Assembly (NCBI RefSeq): GCF_004339525.1
Contig: NZ_SMGE01000001.1
Coordinates: forward strand, 6,572,001-6,636,000
Direction of reading: 5' to 3'
Length of the DNA stretch: 64,000 bases
Origin: Flavobacterium sp. 90
GTDB lineage: Bacteria; Bacteroidota; Bacteroidia; Flavobacteriales; Flavobacteriaceae
In this document: positions 1 to 8,409 of the stretch, piece by piece
Numbering within the stretch: the stretch's first letter is position 1
Layout of the letters: each line of letters starts with the position of its first letter
Made by a program: the position numbers and the translations under genes
The notes under the pieces: model-generated
What the model was told of the DNA's origin: nothing
Seen by the model: the letters and a program-made list of their open reading frames with translations, nothing else
Databases searched by the model: none

Positions 1-530
1 GTTTTAAGATATTCGTCTACATCTATTTTTGCCTGAGCCATTTCTTTTTTAAGCTCCATTTCCTGATCGTCTCCACCAAAAATTTCATAACGGGCAAAAT
101 AAACTACTCCAAAAACAATACAGATATAAAATAAATACACCCACCACGGCGGTAAATTATTATCTAATTCTTTGATTCCATCATAATCATGATCCATCAA
201 TAAGTCACCTTCTTTTTCTATAGGTTCTGTTTTAGTAAGCTTGTGCATTAAGTCCTTGTACCAAGTACTTTCTGTTAGACTCAAACTATTTTCGTATTCT
301 AATTTTGCCTTTTCTTCCGGTGACATCAATTGATACATCACACGATTAACTGCACTTAATGTAATCTCGATTGCAATCAGAATAAATAAAAAGACAAGCA
401 AAAAGACCGAAACCATTGGGTATTTTATAAAAGCCGGTTTATCGCCTGAATCTATAAAGTATTCCATCAACCCGAAAACGATGAAGAAAATCAGCGGTAC
501 TCTTACATATACTGGGAAAAATTTTTTCAT
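1..530 (-). CDS. ccoP: cbb3 cytochrome oxidase subunit CcoP, N-terminal part (cut by window edge)
   Basis: Diheme cytochrome c subunit of the cbb3 terminal oxidase, which passes electrons to the CcoN-CcoO core at the cytoplasmic membrane. Reading leftwards from the ATG at 530 gives about 176 residues without a stop. There are two early hydrophobic segments (about residues 12-24 and 37-58), a charged linker, and the CcoP signature HDYDGIKELDNNLPPWW just before another membrane segment. The two CxxCH haem motifs expected further on lie outside the window. It follows ccoQ by one base and is the last visible gene of the ccoS-NO-Q-P operon. The ATG is the first in frame after ccoQ. Identification is strong; completeness cannot be judged. 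Confidence 0.9.
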   Translation of the reverse strand, partial: MKKFFPVYVRVPLIFFIVFGLMEYFIDSGDKPAFIKYPMVSVFLLVFLFILIAIEITLSAVNRVMYQLMSPEEKAKLEYENSLSLTESTWYKDLMHKLTKTEPIEKEGDLLMDHDYDGIKELDNNLPPWWVYLFYICIVFGVVYFARYEIFGGDDQEMELKKEMAQAKIDVDEYLK

Positions 531-531
531 A

Positions 532-726
532 TTAAATATCTTTTGAAATTATACCATGACCTTCATCTAAAGGTATTTCACTCATTTCCTGTATTTTTTC
601 TTTTTTATAGGAGAAAACCCAAAAGCCTAAGCCAACAAAAAAGAAAAAAAATATCAAGAGAGAAAGTATCGGGTAAATTTCGATACCCGATATAGTCTCC
701 ATATTGTGTTTAATTTGTTCAAACAT
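532..726 (-). CDS. ccoQ: cbb3 oxidase small subunit CcoQ/FixQ-like
   Basis: Small 64-residue single-span membrane protein between ccoNO and ccoP. It has one hydrophobic helix (about residues 19-41) followed by a basic KKEK stretch, the usual CcoQ form. CcoQ helps stabilise the assembled oxidase. The sequence itself is poorly conserved, so the call rests mainly on size, topology and position. An in-frame ATG nine codons in (about 702) is an alternative start. It lies 7 bases after ccoNO and 1 base before ccoP, so it is surely co-transcribed. Confidence 0.8.
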   Translation of the reverse strand: MFEQIKHNMETISGIEIYPILSLLIFFFFFVGLGFWVFSYKKEKIQEMSEIPLDEGHGIISKDI

Positions 727-733
727 AATGCTG

Positions 734-2920
734 TTATTTAGAAGTCTCTTTTACTTTAATATCAGTTCCAAGTCTTTGTATATAAGCAATCATTGCAACG
801 ATTTCTCTCTCATTCATAGGAATGAATTTTTCGCCTTTTGCAGCTGCTTTTTTCTTACTATCCTCGTAACTTTTTACATAGTCAGGATCGTTTTCCAGAC
901 TTTTTTCTATTGCAAGCGCCTGAGTTCTTAATGTTTTTTGTGCATTTGCAATCTCTGCTTCCGTATATGGAACACCCAAAGTAACCATGGCTTGCATTTT
1001 CTTTTGAGTTAATGAAATATCCATTGGCTCATTATCAAACAGCCATTTATAACCCGGCATAATTGAACCTGCCGAAATACTTTGTGGATTCCAAAAGTGA
1101 TTAAAATGCCAATTATCATTATATTTACCTCCAACTCTTAACAAATCAGGACCTGTACGTTTTGATCCCCAAAGGAATGGATGATCATATACAAACTCTC
1201 CTGCTTTTGATTGTGGTCCATATCGCTCTACTTCACTTCTAAAAGGACGAACAGATTGTGAGTGACAACCCACGCAACCTTCTCTGATATAGAGATCACG
1301 ACCTTCAAGTTCTAACGGCGAATATGGCTTAACACTTGAAATTGTCGGAATATTAGATTTAACCATAATTGTTGGCACAATCTGAATAATACCACCTATT
1401 AAAATTGCAATTGTTGCCAAAATCGTCAACTGAATTGGTTTTCTTTCTAACCAGGTATGGAATTTTTCTCCACTAAGTCTATTATTACTAATTCTTTGTA
1501 AAGCTGGAGCCTGAGCTAGTTCATCTTCAATAGTTTCTCCTGCTTTAAGAGTCATTATAATATTATAAACCAACGTTAGCATACCAATCAAGTACAAACT
1601 TCCTCCAATTGCTCTCATCCAATACAATGGCATAATAGCGGTAACTGTTTCAAGGAAATTACCGTAAGTCAATGTACCATCAGGATTAAATTGTTTCCAC
1701 ATTGATGCTTGTTGAAAACCGGCAACGTACATTGGTAAAGCGTATAAAATAATTCCCAAAGTCCCAATCCAGAAATGGAAATTGGCCAATTTCTTAGAAA
1801 ACAACGTGCTTTTCGTCATTCTTGGAATCAACCAGTAAATGATACCAAATGACATGAATCCATTCCATGCTAATGCTCCTACGTGAACGTGTGCAATAAT
1901 CCAATCTGTATAATGCGCGATAGCATTTACATTTTTTAAAGAAAGCATTGGTCCTTCAAAAGTTGCCATTCCGTAACCTGTAATCGCAACTACGAAGAAT
2001 TTCAAAACAGGTTCTTCACGAACTTTATCCCAGGCTCCTCTCAATGTTAATAAACCGTTGATCATTCCTCCCCAAGAAGGAGCAATTAACATTACTGAAA
2101 ATGCAACTCCTAAATTCTGAGCCCAGTTTGGTAAAGCCGAGTATAATAAGTGGTGTGGTCCTGCCCAGATATAAATAAATATCAAAGACCAAAAGTGAAT
2201 AATCGATAAACGATAAGAGTAAATAGGACGATTAGCTACTTTTGGGATAAAGTAATACATTAATCCCAAAAATGGTGTTGTTAAGAAAAACGCAACTGCA
2301 TTATGACCATACCACCATTGTACTAATGCATCCTGAACTCCTGCATAAACAGAATAACTTTTTAAAGCCGAAACCGGAAGTTCAATATTATTGAAAATAT
2401 GCAAAACTGCAACTGTTACAAAAGTTGCCAGATAAAACCAAATTGCAACATATAAATGACGCTCTCTACGACGTAGCATTGTACCAATCATATTGATTCC
2501 CATTACAACCCAAATAAGTGCAATAGCGATATCAATTGGCCATTCTAACTCGGCATATTCTTTTGAAGATGTATAGCCTAAGGGTAATGTTATAGCTGCG
2601 GCAACAATAATAAGCTGCCAGCCCCAAAAATGTAAGTTACTTAAAAAGTCGCTAAACATTCTCGCTTTTAATAATCGTTGCAGCGAATAATACATACCTG
2701 CAAAAAAGGCATTTCCCACAAAGGCAAAAATAACCGCATTGGTGTGTAATGGTCTTAATCGACCATAACTAAGCCATGAAATCCCATCTGTCATGTTGGG
2801 AAAAAGGTACATAACCGCTAAGGTTAGCCCCACTAACATACCTACCACTCCAAAAAGGATAGTGGCATAAATGAATTTTTTAACAATTTTGTTGTCGTAG
2901 TAAAACTGTTCCATTTCCAT
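734..2920 (-). CDS. ccoNO: cbb3 cytochrome oxidase fused subunits CcoN-CcoO
   Basis: Catalytic core of the high-affinity cbb3 oxidase, reducing O2 to water. At 728 residues it is a natural fusion. Residues 1-480 are the 12-helix CcoN haem-copper subunit, with candidate haem/CuB histidines at H59, H206, H256/H257, H344 and H346. From about residue 495 there is a further membrane helix followed by the CcoO mono-haem cytochrome c domain with CVGCH at about 548-552. Fused CcoNO is known in Bacteroidota. The gene starts 2 bases after ccoS and precedes ccoQ. The frame is intact, and no metal ligand appears to be missing. Confidence 0.96.
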   Translation of the reverse strand: MEMEQFYYDNKIVKKFIYATILFGVVGMLVGLTLAVMYLFPNMTDGISWLSYGRLRPLHTNAVIFAFVGNAFFAGMYYSLQRLLKARMFSDFLSNLHFWGWQLIIVAAAITLPLGYTSSKEYAELEWPIDIAIALIWVVMGINMIGTMLRRRERHLYVAIWFYLATFVTVAVLHIFNNIELPVSALKSYSVYAGVQDALVQWWYGHNAVAFFLTTPFLGLMYYFIPKVANRPIYSYRLSIIHFWSLIFIYIWAGPHHLLYSALPNWAQNLGVAFSVMLIAPSWGGMINGLLTLRGAWDKVREEPVLKFFVVAITGYGMATFEGPMLSLKNVNAIAHYTDWIIAHVHVGALAWNGFMSFGIIYWLIPRMTKSTLFSKKLANFHFWIGTLGIILYALPMYVAGFQQASMWKQFNPDGTLTYGNFLETVTAIMPLYWMRAIGGSLYLIGMLTLVYNIIMTLKAGETIEDELAQAPALQRISNNRLSGEKFHTWLERKPIQLTILATIAILIGGIIQIVPTIMVKSNIPTISSVKPYSPLELEGRDLYIREGCVGCHSQSVRPFRSEVERYGPQSKAGEFVYDHPFLWGSKRTGPDLLRVGGKYNDNWHFNHFWNPQSISAGSIMPGYKWLFDNEPMDISLTQKKMQAMVTLGVPYTEAEIANAQKTLRTQALAIEKSLENDPDYVKSYEDSKKKAAAKGEKFIPMNEREIVAMIAYIQRLGTDIKVKETSK

Positions 2921-2922
2921 AA

Positions 2923-3114
2923 TTATACTTGTTTTTCTTCGGTTGGTGAATTATTCTTTTCCGGGGTAATTTTGGTTTCATCGTCAAAAAGCATTCTGAC
3001 TGAAGGAGTATAATCGTCATCGTATTGTCCGGATTTGACAGCTACAATAAAGGCAATAAAGAACCCAATTGCGACGAAAATACTTACTGAAATTAATAGA
3101 TAAATAACACTCAT
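2923..3114 (-). CDS. ccoS: cbb3 oxidase assembly protein CcoS
   Basis: Small 63-residue membrane protein, hydrophobic over residues 3-27, with the acidic MLFDDE segment characteristic of CcoS. CcoS is needed to mature the cbb3 oxidase, in particular for cofactor insertion into CcoN. It opens the oxidase operon and abuts ccoNO with a 2-base gap. A TAnnTTTG promoter element (3133-3140) and a perfect Fnr-like palindrome (3163-3176) lie just upstream, suggesting oxygen-responsive control of the whole operon. Confidence 0.87.
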   Translation of the reverse strand: MSVIYLLISVSIFVAIGFFIAFIVAVKSGQYDDDYTPSVRMLFDDETKITPEKNNSPTEEKQV

Positions 3115-3132
3115 ACCTTAAATTTATGTTAA

Positions 3133-3140
3133 CAAAATTA
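3133..3140 (-). promoter_or_regulatory. -7 promoter element of the ccoS-NO-Q-P operon
   Basis: On the minus strand this reads TAATTTTG, a full match to the Bacteroidota -7 consensus TAnnTTTG, 19 bases before the ccoS ATG. The expected transcription start is about 3128. No convincing -33 TTG is seen; instead an Fnr-like palindrome occupies that position, as expected for an activator-dependent promoter. Confidence 0.6.
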
Positions 3141-3162
3141 ATGCGTAAGAGGCGAGTAAAAC

Positions 3163-3176
3163 ATGATAATTATCAT
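3163..3176. promoter_or_regulatory. Fnr/Crp-type binding palindrome before ccoS
   Basis: ATGATAATTATCAT is a perfect 14-base palindrome with TGA-N6-TCA spacing, the core of Fnr (TTGAT-N4-ATCAA) and Crp sites. Its centre lies about 41 bases upstream of the start predicted from the -7 element, the classic class II activator position. The Crp/Fnr-family gene at 5821 is the obvious candidate to bind it (inference). Confidence 0.6.
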
Positions 3177-3229
3177 AGTACGGGCAGATATGTTAAATTT
3201 AGACAAAAATAACGTTGAATTATTTATAA

Positions 3230-5617
3230 TCATTTTAAATTACTGTTACTGAAATAGTTAGACATAAAAGTCACAAAACTTACTATCGTAATAGTACTTA
3301 AAGGCATGATAATAGCAGCTACTAAAGGAAGTAAATTCCCACTAATTGCGAACGAAAGTCCTACCACATTATAGAGTAATGATAAAACAAAACTCATTTT
3401 TATAATTGTAATTGATTTTTGTGATAACTTTAGAAAATAATCCAGTCGCGAAAATTCACTTGCTGCTAAAATCGCATCACAAGCAGGAGAAAACACATTG
3501 ACATTTTCAGAGATAGAAATACCAACATTGCTCTGCGCTAGTGCTCCAGCATCATTTAAACCGTCTCCAACCATCATTACATTTTGACCACTTTCCTGTA
3601 GTTTTTTGATAAACTCGAGTTTCTGTTCTGGTTTTTGATTAAAAATCAATTCTGTATTTTGAGGTAAAATAGCTTCCAGATTTTCACGCTCGCCGTCATT
3701 ATCTCCTGAAAGTACTTTTATTTGGTACTCTTTACTTAATTTCAGGAATAACTTTTCTAAACCTTCCCTATATTGATTTTGGAATGTGAATTTCCCATAA
3801 TAAATAGTATCAATTCTAATGTGCAAACCTGTTTTTTCAATTTCTGAAATCTCTGAAACTGGACTTTCAACAAACGCCGCAGATCCTATTTTAATTTTTC
3901 TATTTTCTACAGTCGCCTCAATTCCTTTTCCGGTTATTTCCTGAAAATTACTGATTACCATTTTTTTCGATTCCGGCAAAAAATCATACAGCATTCGGCT
4001 TAAAGGATGATTTGAGCCACGAAGTACATTTTTAATAAGTATCAAATCTTCCTCTGTCAATACATTTCCTTCGTATAAAATATTTGACTTTTTATTGGTT
4101 GTAATTGTTCCGGTTTTATCGAAAACAATTGTATCAACTTTTGCTAATTGTTCGATTACCAAAGCATTTTTAAGATACATTTTTTGTTTCCCCATTATCC
4201 TCAGAATATTACCAAAAGTAAAAGGTGCTGTAAGTGCCAATGCACAAGGACAAGCCACAATTAAAACTGCTGTAAAAACATTGAAAGCTGTATTGGCATC
4301 GATAAATATCCAATAACCAAATCCTCCAAAAGCAATTAATAATAATATCGGTGTAAAATAGCGGCTAATTGCATCCGTAATCGTTTTGTGCTTTTGAAAT
4401 ACCTTTTTCTGGAATATTTCGTTGCTCCATAATTGTGTCAGGTAACTTTGTGAAACGGAATGCAAAACTTCCATTTCTACAACTTTTCCAATTTGTTTTC
4501 CGCCTGCAAATACTTTGTCTCCGGATTTTTTCGTGATTGGAACTGCTTCTCCTGTAACAAAACTATAATCAATTTCGGCACTTTCGCTTATTAAAATACC
4601 ATCAACCGGAATTAGTTCCTGATTTCTAATCAATAATCGATTGCCTTTTAATATATCATAAATAGGTACACTTTCTTCTGAAGCATCTGCATTGATTCGG
4701 GTAACCGCAATTGGAAAATAGGATTTAAAATCTCTTTCAAAACTTAAGAAACTATACGTTTTTATTTGAAACATTTTTCCGAGTAACATAAAAAATACCA
4801 ATCCTGTTAAACTATCAAAAAAACCGGATCCATAATTCATAACAATGTCAAATGTACTTCGCACAAACATCACAATAATTCCTAAAGCAATTGGAATATC
4901 AATGTTCAACATTCCGGATTTTATACTTTTATAAGCCGAAACATAATAACCGCTTGCTGAGTATAAAAAACTCGGCAATGCCAAAACAAAAATTAAAATT
5001 CTAAAAAAAGGTTTGTAATTATCAAGCCAAAACTCTTTGATTTCGAAGTATTCCGGAAAAGAAAGCAACATGATATTTCCAAAACAAAAAAATGCGACTC
5101 CAAGTTTATAAGTTAAACTTCTGTCTACGCTGTTTTTTCCTGTTTCGTAATTTTCTAAACTAATATAAGGTTCATAACCAATTGAACTTAGCAAATTAGC
5201 AATCTCCTTAAGAGAAACTAGATCTGAATTGAAAGTAATTCGAACTCTTTTTTCAGGAAAATTAACCTGAGAAGTACTTATTCCGGATTGAATTCTGTTT
5301 AGATTCTCCAGAATCCAAATACAAGAACTACAGTGAATATGAGGTATATTTAAGGAAACTATTGAAGTGTTTCCTTCTTTAAATTCTAATACTTTTGATA
5401 AAATAGCTTCGTTGTCCAGAAAATCATATTTGCCTTCTATATCTTGAGGAGTTGCACCTGGTGATTTTTCAAAATCATAATAACAGGTTAAATCATGAAG
5501 ACTAAAAATTTCGTAAACGGTTTTACAGCCGTTGCAACAAAACTTTTTTTCATCAAAATTGATTTCTTCATTTTTAGGAATGGTAAGTCCACAATGAAAG
5601 CAACCCTGCTCACTCAT
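3230..5617 (-). CDS. ccoI: copper-translocating P-type ATPase of cbb3 assembly (CcoI/FixI)
   Basis: P1B-type ATPase, 795 residues, that supplies copper for the cbb3 oxidase. In order it has a cysteine-rich N-terminal metal-binding part (C6, C9, C27, C28, C31), a heavy-metal-associated domain with HCSSC (C96, C99), membrane helices, the CPC metal-passage motif near 453, the phosphorylated DKTGT near 497, and GDGLND near 683 followed by two C-terminal helices. The first cysteine block before the HMA domain is typical of CcoI. It is separated from ccoS by 115 bases holding a promoter, and is divergent from the Crp/Fnr gene. An Fnr-like site lies about 41 bases before its predicted start. Confidence 0.93.
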   Translation of the reverse strand: MSEQGCFHCGLTIPKNEEINFDEKKFCCNGCKTVYEIFSLHDLTCYYDFEKSPGATPQDIEGKYDFLDNEAILSKVLEFKEGNTSIVSLNIPHIHCSSCIWILENLNRIQSGISTSQVNFPEKRVRITFNSDLVSLKEIANLLSSIGYEPYISLENYETGKNSVDRSLTYKLGVAFFCFGNIMLLSFPEYFEIKEFWLDNYKPFFRILIFVLALPSFLYSASGYYVSAYKSIKSGMLNIDIPIALGIIVMFVRSTFDIVMNYGSGFFDSLTGLVFFMLLGKMFQIKTYSFLSFERDFKSYFPIAVTRINADASEESVPIYDILKGNRLLIRNQELIPVDGILISESAEIDYSFVTGEAVPITKKSGDKVFAGGKQIGKVVEMEVLHSVSQSYLTQLWSNEIFQKKVFQKHKTITDAISRYFTPILLLIAFGGFGYWIFIDANTAFNVFTAVLIVACPCALALTAPFTFGNILRIMGKQKMYLKNALVIEQLAKVDTIVFDKTGTITTNKKSNILYEGNVLTEEDLILIKNVLRGSNHPLSRMLYDFLPESKKMVISNFQEITGKGIEATVENRKIKIGSAAFVESPVSEISEIEKTGLHIRIDTIYYGKFTFQNQYREGLEKLFLKLSKEYQIKVLSGDNDGERENLEAILPQNTELIFNQKPEQKLEFIKKLQESGQNVMMVGDGLNDAGALAQSNVGISISENVNVFSPACDAILAASEFSRLDYFLKLSQKSITIIKMSFVLSLLYNVVGLSFAISGNLLPLVAAIIMPLSTITIVSFVTFMSNYFSNSNLK

Positions 5618-5638
5618 AATTTGTTTTTTTTAGTGCAA

Positions 5639-5646
5639 CAAATATT
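5639..5646 (-). promoter_or_regulatory. weak -7 promoter element of ccoI
   Basis: The minus strand reads AATATTTG, one mismatch to TAnnTTTG, 22 bases before the ccoI ATG. It is weak alone, but its distance to the Fnr-like site at 5670-5683 nearly matches the arrangement at ccoS, which supports it. Confidence 0.4.
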
Positions 5647-5669
5647 CCAAATAACAAGCGATTTTAAAT

Positions 5670-5683
5670 ATGACATTTATCAT
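5670..5683. promoter_or_regulatory. Fnr/Crp-type binding site before ccoI
   Basis: ATGACATTTATCAT has the TGA-N6-TCA core with matching outer bases. It is centred about 41 bases from the transcription start predicted for ccoI, and about 130 bases from the predicted start of the divergent regulator gene, so ccoI is the more likely target. Confidence 0.5.
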
Positions 5684-5795
5684 ATTGCAATAAAATCTAA
5701 TTCTAAATTTACTCAAATAAAACTGAGAAATAACAACATAAGACATTTTATATGTTTTTTCCCTAATAATAAGACCTTCGAAAGCGAATAATGGT

Positions 5796-5803
5796 TAATT
5801 TTG
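5796..5803 (+). promoter_or_regulatory. -7 promoter element of the Crp/Fnr regulator gene
   Basis: TAATTTTG matches TAnnTTTG exactly. It overlaps the ATG at 5791, so that ATG would not be transcribed, and the start at 5821 is preferred. The leader would be only about 13 bases. Confidence 0.55.
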
Positions 5804-5820
5804 CAGTAAATATTTTTGCT

Positions 5821-6501
5821 ATGAATAAATGTGACCAATGTATCGTAAGACAGTTATCTTCTCTTAAAGCGCTGAATAAAGATGAGGTAATAAAGTTGGC
5901 TAATAGCAAATCTACTTACACTATAAAAAAAGGCGAAGCTATTTTTGAAGAAGGCGAAGTAACAAATGGTGTTTTTTGTGTAAAAGACGGCGTTGGAAAA
6001 CTTTCTAAATTAAGCGCGAACGGAAAAGATCAGATTATCAAGCTGGTAAAATCAGGCGAACTCTTAGGACAACGTTCTATGATTAGTAATGAACCAGCAA
6101 ATTTGACTGCAAAAGCGGTTGCGGATATGGAAGTTTGTTTTATTCCGAAAAGCGAAATCATACATTTCTTTAATAATAACAATCAATTCTCGATGAACCT
6201 GATGCAATCTGTTTGTGAAGATTTGAAAGAATCTGAAAACGATAAAATTGCCTTAGTTCAAAAAACTGTAAAACAACGATTAGCAGAAACTTTGCTGTAT
6301 TTGTATGATGCCTTTGGAGAAAACACAGACAAAACGCTAAAAGTACAACTAAGCCGAGAAGAATTAGCCGGAATGATTGGAACTGCAACAGAAAGCTGCA
6401 TTCGATTATTATCTGATTTTAATAAACTGGAATTAATTGAATTACTAGGAAAAAAAATTATCCTTAAAGATGTAAGAGCATTAAAAAAACTAGCTGAATA
6501 G
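5821..6501 (+). CDS. Crp/Fnr-family transcriptional regulator, probably controlling cbb3 genes
   Basis: 226-residue regulator with an N-terminal cyclic-nucleotide-binding-type beta-roll (about 20-130), a dimer helix (about 130-160) and a C-terminal winged helix-turn-helix with ESCIR in the recognition helix, keeping the E and R used by Fnr-type proteins on TGA half-sites. The N-terminus has CDQC (C4, C7), and three further cysteines occur at FCV, VCF and VCE. That resembles but does not match the E. coli Fnr iron-sulfur pattern, so oxygen sensing is uncertain. It is divergent from ccoI, a common arrangement for the regulator of cbb3 genes. The start at 5821 was chosen because a -7 promoter element covers the upstream ATG at 5791. 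Confidence 0.82.
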   Translation: MNKCDQCIVRQLSSLKALNKDEVIKLANSKSTYTIKKGEAIFEEGEVTNGVFCVKDGVGKLSKLSANGKDQIIKLVKSGELLGQRSMISNEPANLTAKAVADMEVCFIPKSEIIHFFNNNNQFSMNLMQSVCEDLKESENDKIALVQKTVKQRLAETLLYLYDAFGENTDKTLKVQLSREELAGMIGTATESCIRLLSDFNKLELIELLGKKIILKDVRALKKLAE

Positions 6502-7272
6502 TTATAGTTTTTTTGCTTCGTTCCAAAACACGTCCATTTCTGCCAAAGTCATATCCATTAAAGGTTTTCCTAATTCACTGGCTTTACTTTCGAGATATTG
6601 AAAACGCTTAATAAACTTTTTATTTGTGCGTTCTAAAGCATCTTCGGGATTCACATTTAGAAATCGTGCATAATTAATCATCGAGAATAAAACATCACCA
6701 AATTCGGCTTCAATTTTATCCTGATCACCAGATTTAACTTCGACTTGTAGTTCTTCAAGTTCTTCCTGTACTTTATCCCAAACCTGATGTGGTTCTTCCC
6801 AGTCAAAACCAACTCCTTTTACTTTGTCCTGAATTCGGCTTGCTTTTACTAATGCAGGTAAACTTTTTGGAACGCCTTCTAAAACAGATTTTTTACCTTC
6901 TTTTAGTTTTAATTTTTCCCAATTTTGTTTGACTTCTTCTTCGTCTTTTACAACTGTATCGCTATAAATATGAGGATGACGATGAATTAGTTTATCGCAA
7001 ATTTCATTACAAACATCAGCAATATCAAAATCATTGGTTTCTGAACCAATTTTAGCATAAAAAACAATATGCAATAATAAATCACCTAATTCTTTTTTAA
7101 CTTCATTCAGATCATTATCCAAAATGGCATCACCTAATTCATAAGTTTCTTCAATTGTAAGATGTCTAAGCGTCTGCAAAGTTTGCTTTTTATCCCATGG
7201 ACATTGCTCACGAAGCTCATCCATAATAATTAATAATCTTTCGAAGGCTTTAAGTTGAAGTTCTTTGCTCAT
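6502..7272 (-). CDS. mazG: nucleoside triphosphate pyrophosphohydrolase MazG
   Basis: 256-residue two-domain MazG, which hydrolyses (d)NTPs to the monophosphate and pyrophosphate and helps clear non-canonical nucleotides. The first repeat begins with CPWDKKQT and the metal-binding EETYELGDA helix, followed by KKELGDLL. The second repeat near residues 165-225 has EELEEL and EFGDVLFS. Both acidic sets look intact. The stop codon sits directly beside that of the regulator on the other strand (convergent, no gap). A TAATTTTG element is found just upstream of the ATG. Confidence 0.93.
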   Translation of the reverse strand: MSKELQLKAFERLLIIMDELREQCPWDKKQTLQTLRHLTIEETYELGDAILDNDLNEVKKELGDLLLHIVFYAKIGSETNDFDIADVCNEICDKLIHRHPHIYSDTVVKDEEEVKQNWEKLKLKEGKKSVLEGVPKSLPALVKASRIQDKVKGVGFDWEEPHQVWDKVQEELEELQVEVKSGDQDKIEAEFGDVLFSMINYARFLNVNPEDALERTNKKFIKRFQYLESKASELGKPLMDMTLAEMDVFWNEAKKL

Positions 7273-7291
7273 TTGTTTTCTATTGTTGAAT

Positions 7292-7299
7292 CAAAATTA
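7292..7299 (-). promoter_or_regulatory. -7 promoter element of mazG
   Basis: The minus strand reads TAATTTTG, 19 bases before the mazG ATG. It is an exact TAnnTTTG match with no clear -33 element. Confidence 0.5.
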
Positions 7300-7330
7300 G
7301 ATATTTTAATTAATTAAATGAGGCATAAAT

Positions 7331-7367
7331 ACAAAAAAAGAAGGCCGTAATAGACCTTCTTTTTTGT
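7331..7367 (-). terminator. terminator of the carbonic anhydrase gene
   Basis: Arms at 7331-7344 and 7355-7367 pair (AAGG/CCTT core plus an A/T extension with one bulge), followed by a U-run in the minus-strand transcript. It sits between the end of the carbonic anhydrase gene (7380) and mazG. Confidence 0.65.
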
Positions 7368-7379
7368 ATAAACAATCAA

Positions 7380-8150
7380 TTATATTGATTCCTTAATTAT
7401 TCTTCCATTTAATGGCTGCACATTTCTAAAATTATTAATTGGCATTATCTTTCTCAGATCTTCAATTATTTTTGAAGAAACGCCTACAGGATTTTTTAAA
7501 ATATACCATTGAACTCCTTCTGTACAAGGCGGAGTAGTAAGTGAGCCTGTGTAAGTATAATATGTCTGATTTTCCGGCAGTACTTTATTAATATTAAAAT
7601 CTTCGTTTACTTTTATGCTTTCATTTACTTTTAGAGGTAAGAATTTGTCCAGAAACTCAAATGCTTCGTTGATTTCCTGATCCTCCTGAGCCATAATTGC
7701 AACTACGGCATACTTGCCATCTTTGTTCATGTGAACCATATGAATAACTAATGGATATCTTACACCACGAATGGTATGTTCTGCAGGTTCATGAAAATGA
7801 AATTGTTTTAATTCATACTTATCACCGTTTATCATAATGTAATCGTCCGGTTCAAAATCAACCTGAATCGAATGTCCATTATTTATGATATCATGAATTT
7901 TTGTTTTTTCATTGTAATGAAAGTCAATTGGAAGCAACGTTTTATCTGTTTCTGTATTTATTATATCTATTGGCGATTGTGCACTTCCTCCACAATCATT
8001 CTGATCAATTTCTGACCAATGTTCCGGTCCGGTTTCTCCTTCGTAATTCCAATGCTTTTTCTCTTCTTCTTTCGTGTTATTTTTATCTGAACATGCAACA
8101 AACATCATCAAAACTGAACCAAGCAAAATTTTTGCGGTTATTCTTTTCAT
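7380..8150 (-). CDS. alpha-type carbonic anhydrase, lipoprotein
   Basis: 256-residue alpha-class carbonic anhydrase converting CO2 and water to bicarbonate and a proton. It carries a type II signal peptide with a lipobox ending at C20 (MMFVAC), so the mature enzyme should be lipid-anchored in the periplasm. The fold markers are the QSPIDI segment near residue 58, the three zinc histidines H118, H120 and H137 in QFHFH and VIHMVH, and the SLTTPPC segment near 205. All active-site elements seem present. It is monocistronic: a terminator follows, and 259 bases separate it from the upstream gene. Confidence 0.94.
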   Translation of the reverse strand: MKRITAKILLGSVLMMFVACSDKNNTKEEEKKHWNYEGETGPEHWSEIDQNDCGGSAQSPIDIINTETDKTLLPIDFHYNEKTKIHDIINNGHSIQVDFEPDDYIMINGDKYELKQFHFHEPAEHTIRGVRYPLVIHMVHMNKDGKYAVVAIMAQEDQEINEAFEFLDKFLPLKVNESIKVNEDFNINKVLPENQTYYTYTGSLTTPPCTEGVQWYILKNPVGVSSKIIEDLRKIMPINNFRNVQPLNGRIIKESI

Positions 8151-8351
8151 TTTTTTTTATTTAAATTTTTTATTTGAAATAACCTTGATTAACAAATATT
8201 ACCTAAAAATCAAAAATTACGTTTGAAACGCAATTTTATTTCCCTAATTTCAATACTTTTAAATAGATTATTTTTCTTACAAAATTAAATTTTAAATTTA
8301 GTTTTGACACAATGAAAAGTCATAAATAAAACACAAAAATACTTACAAAAA

Positions 8352-8384
8352 AAATCCTGCTAAGAAAACATCTTAACAGGATTT
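8352..8384 (-). terminator. terminator of the DUF5606 gene
   Basis: Left arm 8352-8364 and right arm 8372-8384 pair (AAATCCTG then TAAG, with a small bulge). In the minus-strand transcript a run of U follows directly. It lies 25 bases after the DUF5606 stop. The rest of 8151-8409 is AT-rich with no reading frame of note. Confidence 0.75.
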
Positions 8385-8409
8385 AATATATTTTGAAAGT
8401 AAAAATATA

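Noticed and set aside
4095..4316. Plus-strand frame inside ccoI with alternating hydrophobic residues
   Set aside because: Shadow of the ccoI membrane and CPC region; the ccoI frame carries the true motifs.
5495..5791. 98-codon plus-strand frame across the ccoI start and intergenic region
   Set aside because: Antisense to the cysteine-rich N-terminus of ccoI and spans both regulatory sites; no protein features.
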